Below, piece after piece: positions 15,511 through 25,621 of a DNA stretch of 64,000 nucleotides; position 1 is the stretch's first letter, and each line of letters starts with the position of its first letter. The position numbers were made by a program, and so were the translations under genes. The notes beneath the pieces were generated by a model. That model saw nothing but the letters and a program-made list of their open reading frames with translations. It searched no databases and was not told the DNA's origin. The stretch lies in contig NZ_PJJO01000057.1 of the NCBI RefSeq assembly GCF_002929535.1, forward strand, positions 62,001-126,000, read 5' to 3'. The DNA is from Cryobacterium sp. Y11. Its GTDB lineage: Bacteria > Actinomycetota > Actinomycetes > Actinomycetales > Microbacteriaceae.

Positions 15511-17247
15511 TTACAAACCCAGCGTGTTCAGTATGGGGAGTTTCTCACGAACGAGGCGACGGGCATCCGTTGCTGAATGCGCTGTGAGCGCCAGACCAGC
15601 GAGCTGCCGGGCCTCCGGCAGAGTGACGCTCGCGAGCACCGCGGCGACGGACGAGAGGGCGCGCGCTGTCATAGACAGGGTTGACACGCCGAGGCCGACC
15701 AGCACGACGGCCAGGGCTGGGTCGGCGGCGGCCTCCCCGCAGACGCCGACCGGCTTGTTGTTGCCTTCGTCGATGGACCCGGCCACAGTCAGCCGAATTA
15801 GGTGCAGCACGGCGGGCTGCCACGGTGTGTTGAGCGCTGCGAGCGTGCCGAGCTGCCGGTCGGCGGCCATGGCGTACTGGGTGAGGTCGTTGGTACCGAG
15901 GCTGACGAAATCGACGTGCTGAAGAATGCTCGCGGCGGTGAGTGCAGCCGAGGGAACCTCGACCATCACGCCGGGCGTTTTCAGGCCCGCTGCGGCGCAG
16001 AGGCCGGCAAAATGTTCGGCTTCTTCTGCCGTTGCGATCATCGGGGCCATCACCCAGACCTGTGCCTGGGTATCCTCGGCGGCCTGGGCAATGGACTGAA
16101 GCTGGCGCTCGAGCACTCCGGGGGAGGTGAAATCGGTGCGGTAGCCGCGCACGCCGAGCGCCGGGTTCGGCTCCGAGGCATCCGTAAGAAACGGTAGTGG
16201 CTTGTCGGCGCCGGCATCCAGGGTACGCACGACGACCTTCTTGCCGGGGAACGCATCGAACACACCGCGATAGGCCGCAACCTGTTCGGCGATGGTAGGT
16301 TCGGTCTCGCGTTCTAGAAAGCAGAATTCGGTGCGCAGCAGGCCAACGCCCTCGGCACCAGCGGCAGCGGCCTTAACCGCGTCAGCGGCTCCGCCGACGT
16401 TGGAGAGCAGCGGAACCAGGTGACCGTCGGCCAGCCGTCCGGTTCCGTCGAACAGGGCCAGGGCGGCGGTTGTCGTCTCCCACGCCTCAGCTAGGGCGAC
16501 CTCAGCCCCCCCTGGGTTGACCAGGATCGTGCCGGCCGCACCATCAACGAAAACCCGGGCACCATCGGTCAGGCCATCGACGCCTAGTGCTGCGACCACG
16601 GCCGGCAATCCCAGGGCGCGAGCAATGATGGCGGTGTGCGACTGCGGACCGCCACTCGAGGTGACGAGCGCCAGCACCTTCGACGGGTCGAGGGTGGCGG
16701 TATCGGCCGGTGCGAGATCTTCACCGACCAGAATAAAGGGTGTGTCCGAGTAGGGAATTCCGGGGGCTGGCACGCCGCGTAGCTCGGCGACGATGCGACC
16801 GCGCACGTCGAGTACGTCGGTCGCCCGCTCGGCCATGTAGCCGCCGAGGTTGTGCAGCATCTCGGCCACCGAGGCGGCCGCGTCCCAAATAGCTCGCTCC
16901 GCCGAGGCGCCATTGATGATGAGTTTGACGGCGGCCTTGACGAGCATCGGGTCGTTAGCCATCAGGGCGGTCGCCTCGAGCACCTCCCGGCCGGCGCCGG
17001 AAGCGCCAACCGAGCGTGCCGTGAGGTTAGTCTGCACGGCTTTCGCTGCAGCACGAAGGGCAGCGGATGCCTCCTCCGCCGACGTACCGTCGGCCAGACG
17101 CTCGCCGACGCCCGGTTCGCGCACCGCGTGGGGCATCATTAGGACGGAACCGATAATGCGGCCGGGGCTGACGCCAACTCCGGTGAACGTGCGGCCGGTT
17201 TCGGCCTGATCAAAAGGGGCCTTGCCGGAAAGCGTCTGCACGATCAT
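15511..17247 (-). CDS. ptsI: PTS enzyme I (phosphoenolpyruvate-protein phosphotransferase)
   Basis: 578 residues. Transfers phosphate from phosphoenolpyruvate to HPr, the first step of all PTS uptake. The phospho-histidine is H204 in SSGGPQSHTAIIARA. The PEP-binding TIM-barrel half carries GAEGVGLLRTEFCFLERE, VRTLDAGADKPLPF and DFVSLGTNDLTQYAMAADR, and the catalytic Cys lies in KPVGVCGEAAADP. Length and domain order are normal for the family. It lies between fruA and ptsH, 101 bases after fruA, all on the minus strand. Confidence 0.95.
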   Translation of the reverse strand: MIVQTLSGKAPFDQAETGRTFTGVGVSPGRIIGSVLMMPHAVREPGVGERLADGTSAEEASAALRAAAKAVQTNLTARSVGASGAGREVLEATALMANDPMLVKAAVKLIINGASAERAIWDAAASVAEMLHNLGGYMAERATDVLDVRGRIVAELRGVPAPGIPYSDTPFILVGEDLAPADTATLDPSKVLALVTSSGGPQSHTAIIARALGLPAVVAALGVDGLTDGARVFVDGAAGTILVNPGGAEVALAEAWETTTAALALFDGTGRLADGHLVPLLSNVGGAADAVKAAAAGAEGVGLLRTEFCFLERETEPTIAEQVAAYRGVFDAFPGKKVVVRTLDAGADKPLPFLTDASEPNPALGVRGYRTDFTSPGVLERQLQSIAQAAEDTQAQVWVMAPMIATAEEAEHFAGLCAAAGLKTPGVMVEVPSAALTAASILQHVDFVSLGTNDLTQYAMAADRQLGTLAALNTPWQPAVLHLIRLTVAGSIDEGNNKPVGVCGEAAADPALAVVLVGLGVSTLSMTARALSSVAAVLASVTLPEARQLAGLALTAHSATDARRLVREKLPILNTLGL

Positions 17248-17348
17248 TCTCGATTCTGTCTGCCCAGCATTCGGCTGGCGCCTCTGTACTACGTGGTGCC
17301 CTGCGTTCCGTTGTGCGCGGGTAGCGATAACGGTTGGTTCCTATCTTG

Positions 17349-19364
17349 TCAGACCGTAGCGAGAACGACTTCCGGGGCATCAACCGGGCGCTTGCGCACG
17401 GCGTAGCGCTTGAGGCCGACCACAGCGAAGGCGGAGACCACGGTACCGATCGCAATGGCGAGTAGGAACAGCCAGAAGTTGTCGATCGCGAAGAACACGA
17501 ACACTCCGCCGTGTGGTGCCTTGCTCGTGACATTCCAGGCCATCGACAACCCGCCGGTTACGGCGGCACCGAGCATGCTGGCAGGGATCACTCGGAACAC
17601 GTCGGCGGCGGCGAACGGAATGGCGCCCTCGGAGATGAATGACGCACCGAGCAGCCAGGCCGCCTTGCCGTTTTCGCGCTCGACCAGGCTGAACAACTTC
17701 TTGTCGAGCACGGTGGCGAGGGCCATCGCGAGCGGTGGCACCATGCCCGCAGCCATGACCGCGGCCATAATCTGCCACGGCGCCTGGTTGGCCAGGCTAG
17801 CGGCGCCGAGGCCGGCGACGGCGAACGCGTAGGCGACCTTGTTGACCGGGCCGCCGAGGTCGAAGGCCATCATGAGGCCGAGAATGACGCCGAGAATGAC
17901 AGCGGATGCCCCGGTCATGCCGTTCAACCAGTCGCCCAGTCCTACGGTGAGCAGGGCGATGGGCCCACCGAGCACGATGAACATCAAACCGGAGGCGACG
18001 ATCGACGCGACCAGCGGAATGATCACGACGGGCATCAGGCTGCGCAGCCAGCGCGGAACGTTGAGCTTGGTGAAGCTCGCGGCCACGACACCGGCGAGCA
18101 GGCCGCCGACGATGCCGCCAAGGAAGCCAGCGCCCATGAACCCGGCGACGGCGCCGGCGACGAAGCCCGGTGCGATACCGGGGCGGTCGGCGATAGCGAA
18201 GGAGATGTAGCCAGCCAGCGCAGGAACCAGGAAGCCCATCGACAGGGCGCCGATCTTGAAGAAGACCGCCCCGAGGTAGGTGAGCATGCCGCCGTCGGGC
18301 AGGTTGAACAGGCTATTGTTCAGCACGACGTCATCGGCGACCTCGGTGATCTCGTAGCCGCCGAGCAAAAAGCCGAGGGCGATGAGTAGCCCTCCGCCGG
18401 CGACGAAGGGAATCATGTAGCTGACACCGGTGAGCAGTGCGCGCTTGAGCTTCTGCCCGAAGTGCTCGCTCTTCTCATCGGATGCTCCGCCGAGGTCTGC
18501 GGTACCGCTCACGCGGCGCGCGTTCGGGTTGAGGGCTGCCGCGAGGGCCTCCTCGATCAGCCGGCCCGGTTCGTCGATACCGCGCTTGACCGGGGCAGTG
18601 ATGACCGGCTTGCCAGCGAAACGCTCCCGGCCGCGCACGTCGACGTCAACGGCGAAGATCACGGCGTCGGCGGCAGCAATGACGCTGGGGTCGAGCGGGG
18701 TGAGGCCGGCCGAACCCTGTGTCTCAACCTGCAGGTCAACACCCAGGGCCTTGGCAGCGGCCACGAGCGAGTCGGCCGCCATATAGGTATGCGCGATACC
18801 GGTTGGGCAGGCCGTCACGGCGACGATGCGCTTCATTCCTGACGTGGCAGGGCCGGTGCCGGCATTGGCGTTATTGTCGGTGCCTTCGGCGTGGGCGCCG
18901 GCCGGAACGGCAACCGGGGCGACAACGGTGTTCACGAGTGCGACGATCTCATTCGCAGTCGATGCGCCGCGCAGGGCGGCGGTGAAGTCCTTCTTCATGA
19001 GCGAGCGGGCGAGCGTCGCCAGTATCTTCAGGTGTTCCTGGTCGGCACCCTCCGGCGCCGCGATCAGAAAGACCAGATCAGCTGGGCCGTCTTTCGCGCC
19101 GAAGTCGACCGGGGTTGATAGGCGAGCCAGGGCGAGTGTCGGCTCACGCACAGCCGCGGAACGGCAGTGTGGAATGGCGAGGCCACCAGGGATTCCGGTG
19201 GCGGTCTTCGCTTCGCGAGCGAGAGCATCCGCATAGAGCGACTCGATCTCGGTGGCGCGGCCGGCGCCGACGACAAGCTCGGCCAGGTGCCGAATGACGT
19301 CTTTCGGCTCGGTGCCGAGAAAGGTGTCCAGAACAACGAGCTCCGGGGTAATCAGTGCACTCAC
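17349..19364 (-). CDS. fruA: PTS fructose transporter, IIA-IIB-IIC fusion
   Basis: 671-residue membrane protein that imports fructose and phosphorylates it to fructose 1-phosphate. Domain order is IIA (residues 1-145, phospho-His H66 in LAIPHCRSA), a Thr/Asn/Ala linker, IIB (about 178-275, phospho-Cys C186 in VTACPTGIAHTYMAADSL) and IIC (about 310-660, with several helices such as MIPFVAGGGLLIALGFLLGG). It overlaps the upstream fruK stop by 4 bases (ATGA). The set fruK-fruA-ptsI-ptsH provides complete fructose uptake and the general PTS proteins. Confidence 0.95.
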   Translation of the reverse strand: MSALITPELVVLDTFLGTEPKDVIRHLAELVVGAGRATEIESLYADALAREAKTATGIPGGLAIPHCRSAAVREPTLALARLSTPVDFGAKDGPADLVFLIAAPEGADQEHLKILATLARSLMKKDFTAALRGASTANEIVALVNTVVAPVAVPAGAHAEGTDNNANAGTGPATSGMKRIVAVTACPTGIAHTYMAADSLVAAAKALGVDLQVETQGSAGLTPLDPSVIAAADAVIFAVDVDVRGRERFAGKPVITAPVKRGIDEPGRLIEEALAAALNPNARRVSGTADLGGASDEKSEHFGQKLKRALLTGVSYMIPFVAGGGLLIALGFLLGGYEITEVADDVVLNNSLFNLPDGGMLTYLGAVFFKIGALSMGFLVPALAGYISFAIADRPGIAPGFVAGAVAGFMGAGFLGGIVGGLLAGVVAASFTKLNVPRWLRSLMPVVIIPLVASIVASGLMFIVLGGPIALLTVGLGDWLNGMTGASAVILGVILGLMMAFDLGGPVNKVAYAFAVAGLGAASLANQAPWQIMAAVMAAGMVPPLAMALATVLDKKLFSLVERENGKAAWLLGASFISEGAIPFAAADVFRVIPASMLGAAVTGGLSMAWNVTSKAPHGGVFVFFAIDNFWLFLLAIAIGTVVSAFAVVGLKRYAVRKRPVDAPEVVLATV

Positions 19365-20338
19365 TGGTCATCCTCCTTTGGATGTGTGGTTGATGCCAGC
19401 GGCGTCACGGTGACATCGCTGGGGTTGGTTTGACGCAGGGCAGGAACAGTGGAACCAGGGAGGGAAGCCGCGGCGGCGCCGTGGGCTGCGGCCTGGCGCA
19501 GGCAATCGGGGGCGCTCGCTCCGGCGGTGCTGTGCAGCAGATAGCCGGCCAGGGCCGAGTCACCGGCGCCGACGGTGCTCACGGCGATCATCGGAGGAGT
19601 GGTGGCGAGCCAGCTGCCCTCGGCCGTGACGAGCACGGCGCCCTGTGCGCCGAGAGTAGCCAGTACGGCTCCGACGCCGCCAGCGATGAGAACGCGAGCC
19701 GCGTCGACGACGAGCTCGGGGTTCGCTTCGAGCGTGGCACCGTCGAACAGTCCGCTGAGCTCGGCGAGCTCCTCGGCGTTGGGTTTGAGCAGGTCGGGCC
19801 GGGCCCGGGCCGCAGCGGCTAGGGGGCCACCGGAGGAATCAACGGCGACGAGGGGTGCCGCAGCTCCGAGGCGTTCACGCACGTCGCGAATGATACGGGC
19901 ATAGAAATCGTCTGGCACTCCCGGCGGAACCGACCCGGCTAGCACGAGCCAGCTGGCGCCGACCGCTCGCTCAAGCACGAGGTCGACGAGGGCGTTCTGC
20001 TGGGCAAGGCTCAGCACCGGCCCGGGTTCATTGAGTTTGGTGGTTGTTCCGTCGGGTTCGGTGATTGCTACGTTGCTGCGAAGCGGCGCGCCGATCGGGA
20101 GGCCGAGGTGCGGAATTCCGTGGCTGGTCAGGGCGAGCAGCACCGGGTCGGTCGCGTCGCCCGGCAGGATGGCGAGGCTCGAGATGCCACTCGCGGCGAG
20201 GGCGCGGCAAATGTTGACGCCCTTGCCGCCGGGTTCGCTGTGCGCTGCGACCGCGCGTTGCACCTCGCCGCGCTCAAGCGGGCCGGCCAGTTCGATCGTG
20301 CGGTCGAGGCTCGGGTTGGGGGTCAGGGTGACGATCAT
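19361..20338 (-). CDS. fruK: 1-phosphofructokinase
   Basis: 325 residues, PfkB/ribokinase fold. Phosphorylates fructose 1-phosphate to fructose 1,6-bisphosphate in the cytoplasm. The N-terminus MIVTLTPNPSLDRTIEL and the glycine motif HSEPGGKGVNICRALAASG are characteristic. The C-terminal signature VSTVGAGDSALAGYLL contains the catalytic Asp (GAGD). It overlaps fruR by 4 bases upstream and fruA by 4 bases downstream, so the three are tightly coupled. Confidence 0.95.
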   Translation of the reverse strand: MIVTLTPNPSLDRTIELAGPLERGEVQRAVAAHSEPGGKGVNICRALAASGISSLAILPGDATDPVLLALTSHGIPHLGLPIGAPLRSNVAITEPDGTTTKLNEPGPVLSLAQQNALVDLVLERAVGASWLVLAGSVPPGVPDDFYARIIRDVRERLGAAAPLVAVDSSGGPLAAAARARPDLLKPNAEELAELSGLFDGATLEANPELVVDAARVLIAGGVGAVLATLGAQGAVLVTAEGSWLATTPPMIAVSTVGAGDSALAGYLLHSTAGASAPDCLRQAAAHGAAAASLPGSTVPALRQTNPSDVTVTPLASTTHPKEDDQ

Positions 20339-21123
20339 GCGATCACCACGTCGACGTCGGCCGCGGCCAGGGCTTCGGCCAGGGCGGCGGATGGTTCGGC
20401 ATCCGTTATCAGAGTGTCGATCGCGGCCAGGGCAGCGAAGCAGACCAGCGTTTCCTGGTCGAGTTTGGACGAGTCGGCGAGCACGACGACTCGCCTGGCC
20501 GCGGCGACGATCGCGGATTTAACGGCGGCTTCGACCGAGTCTGGTGTGCTGAGGCCGAAGCCCGCGCTGATGCCATTGGCACCGATGAAGGCGATGTCGG
20601 GGCGCAGAGCTGCGAGTTGGGCGACCGTTCCGGCGCCGACGATTGCGCTGGTGAGGCCGCGCACCCGGCCGCCGAGAATGTGCAGGTTGATGGCGTCGTT
20701 GCTGGACAATTTGCCGGCGATCGGAACGGCGTTGGTGATCACGAGCAGCTGGTCGCCGGTGTTGGCGGGGGTCCAGCCAGCCAATCGATCGGCAAGGAGT
20801 TCGGTGGTGCTGCCGGCGTCGAGCAGGATTGAACCGGTGCGGCTGGTCGGAATCATGCGGACGGCGGCGTCGGCGATGCGCGATTTCTCGCCCCGGCGTT
20901 GCGTTTGGCGTTCATCGAGACTCGGCTCTGACAAGCTCAGACGGTCGATGGAGACGGCGCCGCCGTGCACGCGGCGCAACTGACGGGAGGCTTCAAGGGT
21001 GTCGAGGTCGCGCCGCACGGTCTCGGCGGTGATGGCGAAACGCGTGGCGAGCTCGGTCACGGTGACCCGGCCCTCGGTTGCCACGAGCGCGGCGATAAGG
21101 AGTTGACGTTCTTCGGCGAACAC
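20335..21123 (-). CDS. fruR: DeoR family transcriptional regulator of the fructose operon
   Basis: 262 residues from the GTG at 21121-21123, which has GGAGG five bases upstream; the ATG at 21159 lacks such a site. The N-terminal DeoR helix-turn-helix is VTVTELATRFAITAETVRRDLDTLEASRQLRRVHGG. The sugar-phosphate-sensing C-terminal domain (GSTTELLADRL, DIAFIGANGISAGFGL) probably binds fructose 1-phosphate or fructose 1,6-bisphosphate, as for other FruR proteins (inference). It is the first gene of the operon and likely represses it from the A/T-rich repeats just upstream. Confidence 0.9.
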   Translation of the reverse strand: MFAEERQLLIAALVATEGRVTVTELATRFAITAETVRRDLDTLEASRQLRRVHGGAVSIDRLSLSEPSLDERQTQRRGEKSRIADAAVRMIPTSRTGSILLDAGSTTELLADRLAGWTPANTGDQLLVITNAVPIAGKLSSNDAINLHILGGRVRGLTSAIVGAGTVAQLAALRPDIAFIGANGISAGFGLSTPDSVEAAVKSAIVAAARRVVVLADSSKLDQETLVCFAALAAIDTLITDAEPSAALAEALAAADVDVVIA

Positions 21124-21193
21124 GGATGCCTCCGGGGCGATGAGTGACTCTGGCCACAAAAAGTTGGTTTCATTGACTTTAGCTGTGTTTATT

Positions 21194-21226
21194 TTTGTTT
21201 GTCAAGAATATAGAAGATAAACAAAG
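21194..21226. promoter_or_regulatory. A/T-rich inverted repeat, candidate FruR operator
   Basis: TTTGTTTGTC at 21194-21203 and GATAAACAAAG at 21216-21226 form an imperfect inverted repeat in a strikingly A/T-rich stretch (21160-21230) between fruR and the divergent sbcD. DeoR-type regulators bind such T/A-rich repeats. It could also influence sbcD. Confidence 0.5.
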
Positions 21227-21286
21227 AATTTGCGCGCGGCAGCTGCGCGGTCGGTCCTGTCAGTGGTCGGCGGTAGCGTGAATGGT

Positions 21287-22453
21287 ATGAAGATTTTGCA
21301 CACCTCGGACTGGCACATCGGGCGCACCTTCCATACCCATTCGACGCTCGAACACCTCGGCCAAGTGCTCGATGCGCTCATTGAGATCGTGCGCGTGCGG
21401 GGTGTCGACGTGGTGGCGGTCGCTGGCGACGTCTTCGACTCTGCGATGCCCTCGAAAGAGAGCTACGCGCTGCTGACCAGCGCCTTGCGGCGTTTGAAGG
21501 CGGTCGGAGCATCCGTTGTCATGACCAGCGGCAACCACGACTCGGCGACGAGGCTCGGGTTCCAGTCGGAGTGGGCTGCCCTCGCGGGAATTCATGTCGT
21601 GACCCGGCCCGAACAATATCTCGAGCCGATCAGCATCACTGATGAATACGGCCCGGTGCATTTCTATGGCATCCCGTACCTGGAGCCCGTACTCATTCGA
21701 CATCTCTATCCCGGCGTGCCGCTGAAAACACACGAACAGGTGCTCGACTTTGCCATGACTCAGATTCGCGAAGATTTAACTGTGCGCGGTGGCCGAAGCG
21801 TGGTGCTCTCACACTGTTTCGCCGCCGGGGTCATGCCGGCCAGTGCGGCGAGTGATGTGGAACGTGACATCACCGCCGGCGGACTCGATGTGGTTCCGCT
21901 CGGCGTCTTTGACGGATGCGACTATGTGGCCCTCGGCCACATTCACGGTCGGGCCACACTGACCGAGCGGGTGCGATACTCCGGGGCGCCGCTGCATTAC
22001 TCCTTCGCCGAGGCCGAAAAACCGCGCGGGGTTTGGCTGGTCGAACTCGATGCCGGGGGGCTGGGCGCCGTCGAGTGGGTTGACCTGCCGGTTCCGCGCA
22101 GACTCACCGTGCTCACCGGCGAGCTGAGCGATCTGCTGGAGGATGCGGCCTACGCCGACCGGGAGGGGGATTGGGTGAAGGCGATTCTCACCGATCAGGT
22201 GCGACCGCTCGATGCCATGCGCTCCCTACAGGAACGGTTTCCGCACGGGGTCGCGCTCGAACACCGCCCGGCCATTCAAATGGATGTCGGTGACAGCAGC
22301 TACGCCGAGCGCATTCGAACCGCCACGAGCGACCCCGAGATTATCGCCGGCTTCCTGTCGTTCGTGCGCAATGGCGTGGGACCGACCGACTTTGAGACCG
22401 CGCTCCTGGCCGAACTTCTCACCGAACAGTCGACGCGGGCGGCCAACTCATGA
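21287..22453 (+). CDS. sbcD: Exonuclease SbcCD, nuclease subunit D
   Basis: 388 residues. Mre11-type metallophosphoesterase subunit of the SbcCD complex, which opens hairpins and blocked double-strand ends. Metal-binding motifs are TSDWHIGR (D8, H10), VAGDVFDSAMPS, TSGNHDSATRLG and the later VALGHIHGRA. The start MKILHTSDWHIG is set by homology; the frame runs to an earlier ATG at 21230 that would overlap the fruR operator region. The stop overlaps the sbcC start by 4 bases (ATGA). Confidence 0.95.
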   Translation: MKILHTSDWHIGRTFHTHSTLEHLGQVLDALIEIVRVRGVDVVAVAGDVFDSAMPSKESYALLTSALRRLKAVGASVVMTSGNHDSATRLGFQSEWAALAGIHVVTRPEQYLEPISITDEYGPVHFYGIPYLEPVLIRHLYPGVPLKTHEQVLDFAMTQIREDLTVRGGRSVVLSHCFAAGVMPASAASDVERDITAGGLDVVPLGVFDGCDYVALGHIHGRATLTERVRYSGAPLHYSFAEAEKPRGVWLVELDAGGLGAVEWVDLPVPRRLTVLTGELSDLLEDAAYADREGDWVKAILTDQVRPLDAMRSLQERFPHGVALEHRPAIQMDVGDSSYAERIRTATSDPEIIAGFLSFVRNGVGPTDFETALLAELLTEQSTRAANS

Positions 22454-25400
22454 AAATTCTGCGCTTGCGCCTGGCCGGATTCGGACCATACAAGAACGAG
22501 CAGCTCGTCAACTTTGAACGCTTCGACGACGACGGCATCTTTCTGATCTCCGGCAAGACCGGTGCCGGTAAGTCCAGCCTTCTCGACGCCATCTGTTTCG
22601 CCCTGTACAACCAGGTTCCGCGTTTCGACGGCAGTGAACTTAAATTACGCAGCGATCATTGTGACGTGGATGACCCGACCTTTGTCGAACTCGACTTCAG
22701 CGTGAACCAGTCCAGGTACCGGCTACTGCGCACTCCACCCTATGAGAGGCCCAAGAAGAGCGGCACCGGGGTTACCGGGGCCGCGCCAACCGCTGTACTC
22801 CAGATTCTCGATGGCGACTCCTGGCGCGGCATCGCAGCCAAGCCCGTTGCCGTCGGGCACGAGCTCGACGCGATCCTCCCGCTGAAGGTCGACCAGTTTC
22901 TGCAGGTGATCCTGCTCGCGCAGAATCGATTCCAACGTTTCCTCCTGGCCAAGACCGAGGAACGTCGCGCGGTGTTGCGCACCCTATTCAATACCAGCCG
23001 CTTCGAGCAGCTGGAGGCGGCGCTGATTTTGCGTCGCAAGGGCCTGGATGAGCAGCTGGCGACGAGCCAGCGCGACCTCGCGCAGCAGCAAGCCGCTGCC
23101 GTGCTGCTGCTCCGCGACGAGGGGCCACTCGCCGACGCTGCTGGTGCCGCGCCCACTGCGGAGTGGTTCGCCAACGCCGAGCAGGTACTTACCGGACAGC
23201 TCGACGTTGCAACTGCCGAACAGGCGCACGCCATCGTAGAACTGACCGCAGCGACAGACCGACACCAGTTGCTGGTGCAGACCGAGCAGCGTCAGACGCG
23301 CCTATCCGCTGCCGTGAGCGCTCTGGCTGCGTTCGAGGCCCGGCAAGACGACATCGGTCGAGAGCGGGCCCAGCTACACGACGCTGCCCGCGCCGCTCGA
23401 GTGTGGCCACAGATTCGTGAGCGCCGCGAAGCTGCCGGCGCGCTCGACGCTGCACGGGCCGCGCTGGTTACCGCGCAGTCAGTGCGCGAGCGTGGCCGCG
23501 CGGCCGTGCCAACCGCGGTTGGTGCTGTCTCCGCCGACGTTCATGGCGTCGATACCGCCGGTCGGGGGCAAACGGATGCGACGCCCCCCGAAACGCTTGA
23601 GCAGCTCCAGTCGGTCATCGACGGACTGCTCGGCCGCCTTGGCGCGCTCGATGACGCCCTCACCGATGAGCTCGCCCTGCCAGCGCTCGACGCCGAGATC
23701 GCCGAGCTGTTGACCCAGCAGACCGAGCGCACGACCGATCTCGAGAACGCCCGTGCTCAGGCCGAGGCCCTGCCAGAACAAATAGACACGATCGCCGCTG
23801 AGTACTCCGAAGCGCTGCGCGCGGCCGCCCGCCACGGTGACACCACAATCACGCTCGACCGGGCCGCGCTCTCCTTGGCCGCAGCACAGACCATCGACCG
23901 TCTCAGCGTCACCCTCCTTAGTGCACAGCAAGCAGAGCTGGTAGCGAGCGGCGACAACACCGATGCGGCAGCGCACTATGAAAGCGTGCTCGCCCGGCGG
24001 TTCTCGGGATTCGCCGCTGAGCTCGCTACACGGCTGGTCACCGGGGACGCCTGTGCTGTCTGTGGGTCAACGGCGCACCCGCAACCGGCCCTCGGCCACG
24101 ATGAGCCCGTCACGACCCACGATATCGACACCGCTCGCAGCACGGTCTCCGACCGGCAAAGTCAACTCCTCCTGGCCCAGAATGCGGTGCAATCGGTCGA
24201 CCTGCGTTTGGCCGAAGCGCGCGCGGTCACCAGCGGCCGTGATGTAACCGCGCTCACGGCCGAGCATGACGCAGCGTCCGAAGCGCACCGACTGGCTGGT
24301 CGGGCCGCCACCATACTGCCCGAATTGCAAGCTGAGCTCAGCCAGCTGCAGTCCAGTGCGACCAGCGCGGCCGCGAGTGTCGAGACGCTGCGCGGTCAGC
24401 GTGATCGGGCCAGTACGGCGCATGCCACAGCGGTCAGCGCGCGCCAGGTCGTCTTCGATCGCGTGATCGGTCAGCGCGGCCAATTCGAGACCGTTCGCGG
24501 CCAGGCGAGCCACCTTCACGACGAGTTAGACCAGGCTCGCACGCTCGCCAGTGCACTGAGCCTGGTTGACGAATTCGGCATGGCGCACGACGCCGCCAGC
24601 GCGCGGTTGCGTACGCAGTTGGCTGAAGAAGACTTCACCGATGAGGAGACGGCGCTGACCGCTCGACTCGACCAGGCAGAGATCGAGCGGCGCACGAGCG
24701 CGCTGCGCGTGCATGATGACGGGCTGGCGACGGCCCGTGCCGTGCTCGCGCACCCCGACCTCGCCGGCCTCCCTTCCGCACCGGTCGACGTAGAACCGAG
24801 CAGAGCTGACCTTGCCGCGGCCAGCATCGCCCGCGATGCCGCGCTGACCCGCCACAGTTCCCTACTCGAGCGGAGCGCGACCCTCTCCGAAATCGCTGGC
24901 CGAGTCGCCGCGCTGTTGTCGGCATCCGGTCAGCTGCAGCGGGTGCAGCAGCAGGTGCGTCAGCTAGCGGATGTGGTGCACGGTGATGAGCCCAACACGA
25001 AACGGATGCGGCTGGAGAATTACGTGCTGGCCGCGCAGCTTGAAGAGATCGTAGCGGCCGCCAATACGCGGCTCCGCACCATGACGAGCGGCCGTTACAC
25101 CCTCGAGCACGATGATTCGCTCGCCTTTGGTGGGGCGCGGTCTGGTCTGGGGCTGGCCATCCGTGACGAATACACGGGTCGCGCTCGGGCCACCCATTCC
25201 CTGTCGGGAGGCGAAACGTTCCTCGCCTCCCTCTCCCTCGCGCTGGGGCTCGCTGAGGTCGTGACCGGGCAGGCAGGCGGCATAACCCTCGACACTCTGT
25301 TTGTCGACGAGGGATTCGGCCAGCTCGACGCTGAAACCCTCGAGACGGCCATGAGCACGCTGGATACGCTGCGTGCTGGCGGGCGCACGATCGGCCTGAT

Positions 25401-25503
25401 CAGCCACGTTGACTCGATGAAGGAGCAGATCCCGGCGGCGCTGCGCATCGTCGTGACTGAGCAGGGATACAGCCGCATTGAGACGGGTGACGACGCAGGG
25501 TGA
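22450..25503 (+). CDS. sbcC: Exonuclease SbcCD, ATPase subunit C
   Basis: 1017 residues, Rad50-like SMC ATPase partner of SbcD. Walker A is GKTGAGKSS (residues 35-43). Long coiled coils flank a zinc hook with C535 and C538 in DACAVCGSTAHPQP. The ABC signature is HSLSGGETFLASLSLALGL near residue 915, and Walker B is TLFVDEGFGQLDAET near 950. Coiled-coil regions are Ala/Gln/Arg-rich, as in other high-GC genomes. Start and operon position are fixed by the overlap with sbcD. Confidence 0.95.
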   Translation: MKILRLRLAGFGPYKNEQLVNFERFDDDGIFLISGKTGAGKSSLLDAICFALYNQVPRFDGSELKLRSDHCDVDDPTFVELDFSVNQSRYRLLRTPPYERPKKSGTGVTGAAPTAVLQILDGDSWRGIAAKPVAVGHELDAILPLKVDQFLQVILLAQNRFQRFLLAKTEERRAVLRTLFNTSRFEQLEAALILRRKGLDEQLATSQRDLAQQQAAAVLLLRDEGPLADAAGAAPTAEWFANAEQVLTGQLDVATAEQAHAIVELTAATDRHQLLVQTEQRQTRLSAAVSALAAFEARQDDIGRERAQLHDAARAARVWPQIRERREAAGALDAARAALVTAQSVRERGRAAVPTAVGAVSADVHGVDTAGRGQTDATPPETLEQLQSVIDGLLGRLGALDDALTDELALPALDAEIAELLTQQTERTTDLENARAQAEALPEQIDTIAAEYSEALRAAARHGDTTITLDRAALSLAAAQTIDRLSVTLLSAQQAELVASGDNTDAAAHYESVLARRFSGFAAELATRLVTGDACAVCGSTAHPQPALGHDEPVTTHDIDTARSTVSDRQSQLLLAQNAVQSVDLRLAEARAVTSGRDVTALTAEHDAASEAHRLAGRAATILPELQAELSQLQSSATSAAASVETLRGQRDRASTAHATAVSARQVVFDRVIGQRGQFETVRGQASHLHDELDQARTLASALSLVDEFGMAHDAASARLRTQLAEEDFTDEETALTARLDQAEIERRTSALRVHDDGLATARAVLAHPDLAGLPSAPVDVEPSRADLAAASIARDAALTRHSSLLERSATLSEIAGRVAALLSASGQLQRVQQQVRQLADVVHGDEPNTKRMRLENYVLAAQLEEIVAAANTRLRTMTSGRYTLEHDDSLAFGGARSGLGLAIRDEYTGRARATHSLSGGETFLASLSLALGLAEVVTGQAGGITLDTLFVDEGFGQLDAETLETAMSTLDTLRAGGRTIGLISHVDSMKEQIPAALRIVVTEQGYSRIETGDDAG

Positions 25504-25621
25504 TGGCGCCGGGTGACGGAGTGCCCCGGGCGATGAAGTTTCTCTCAGGTATTGCCGATCCGGGGTGACCCTGTCACGATCAGAACATTGCGCAACGACG
25601 CGCGCAGGCCAGGGAGCACGC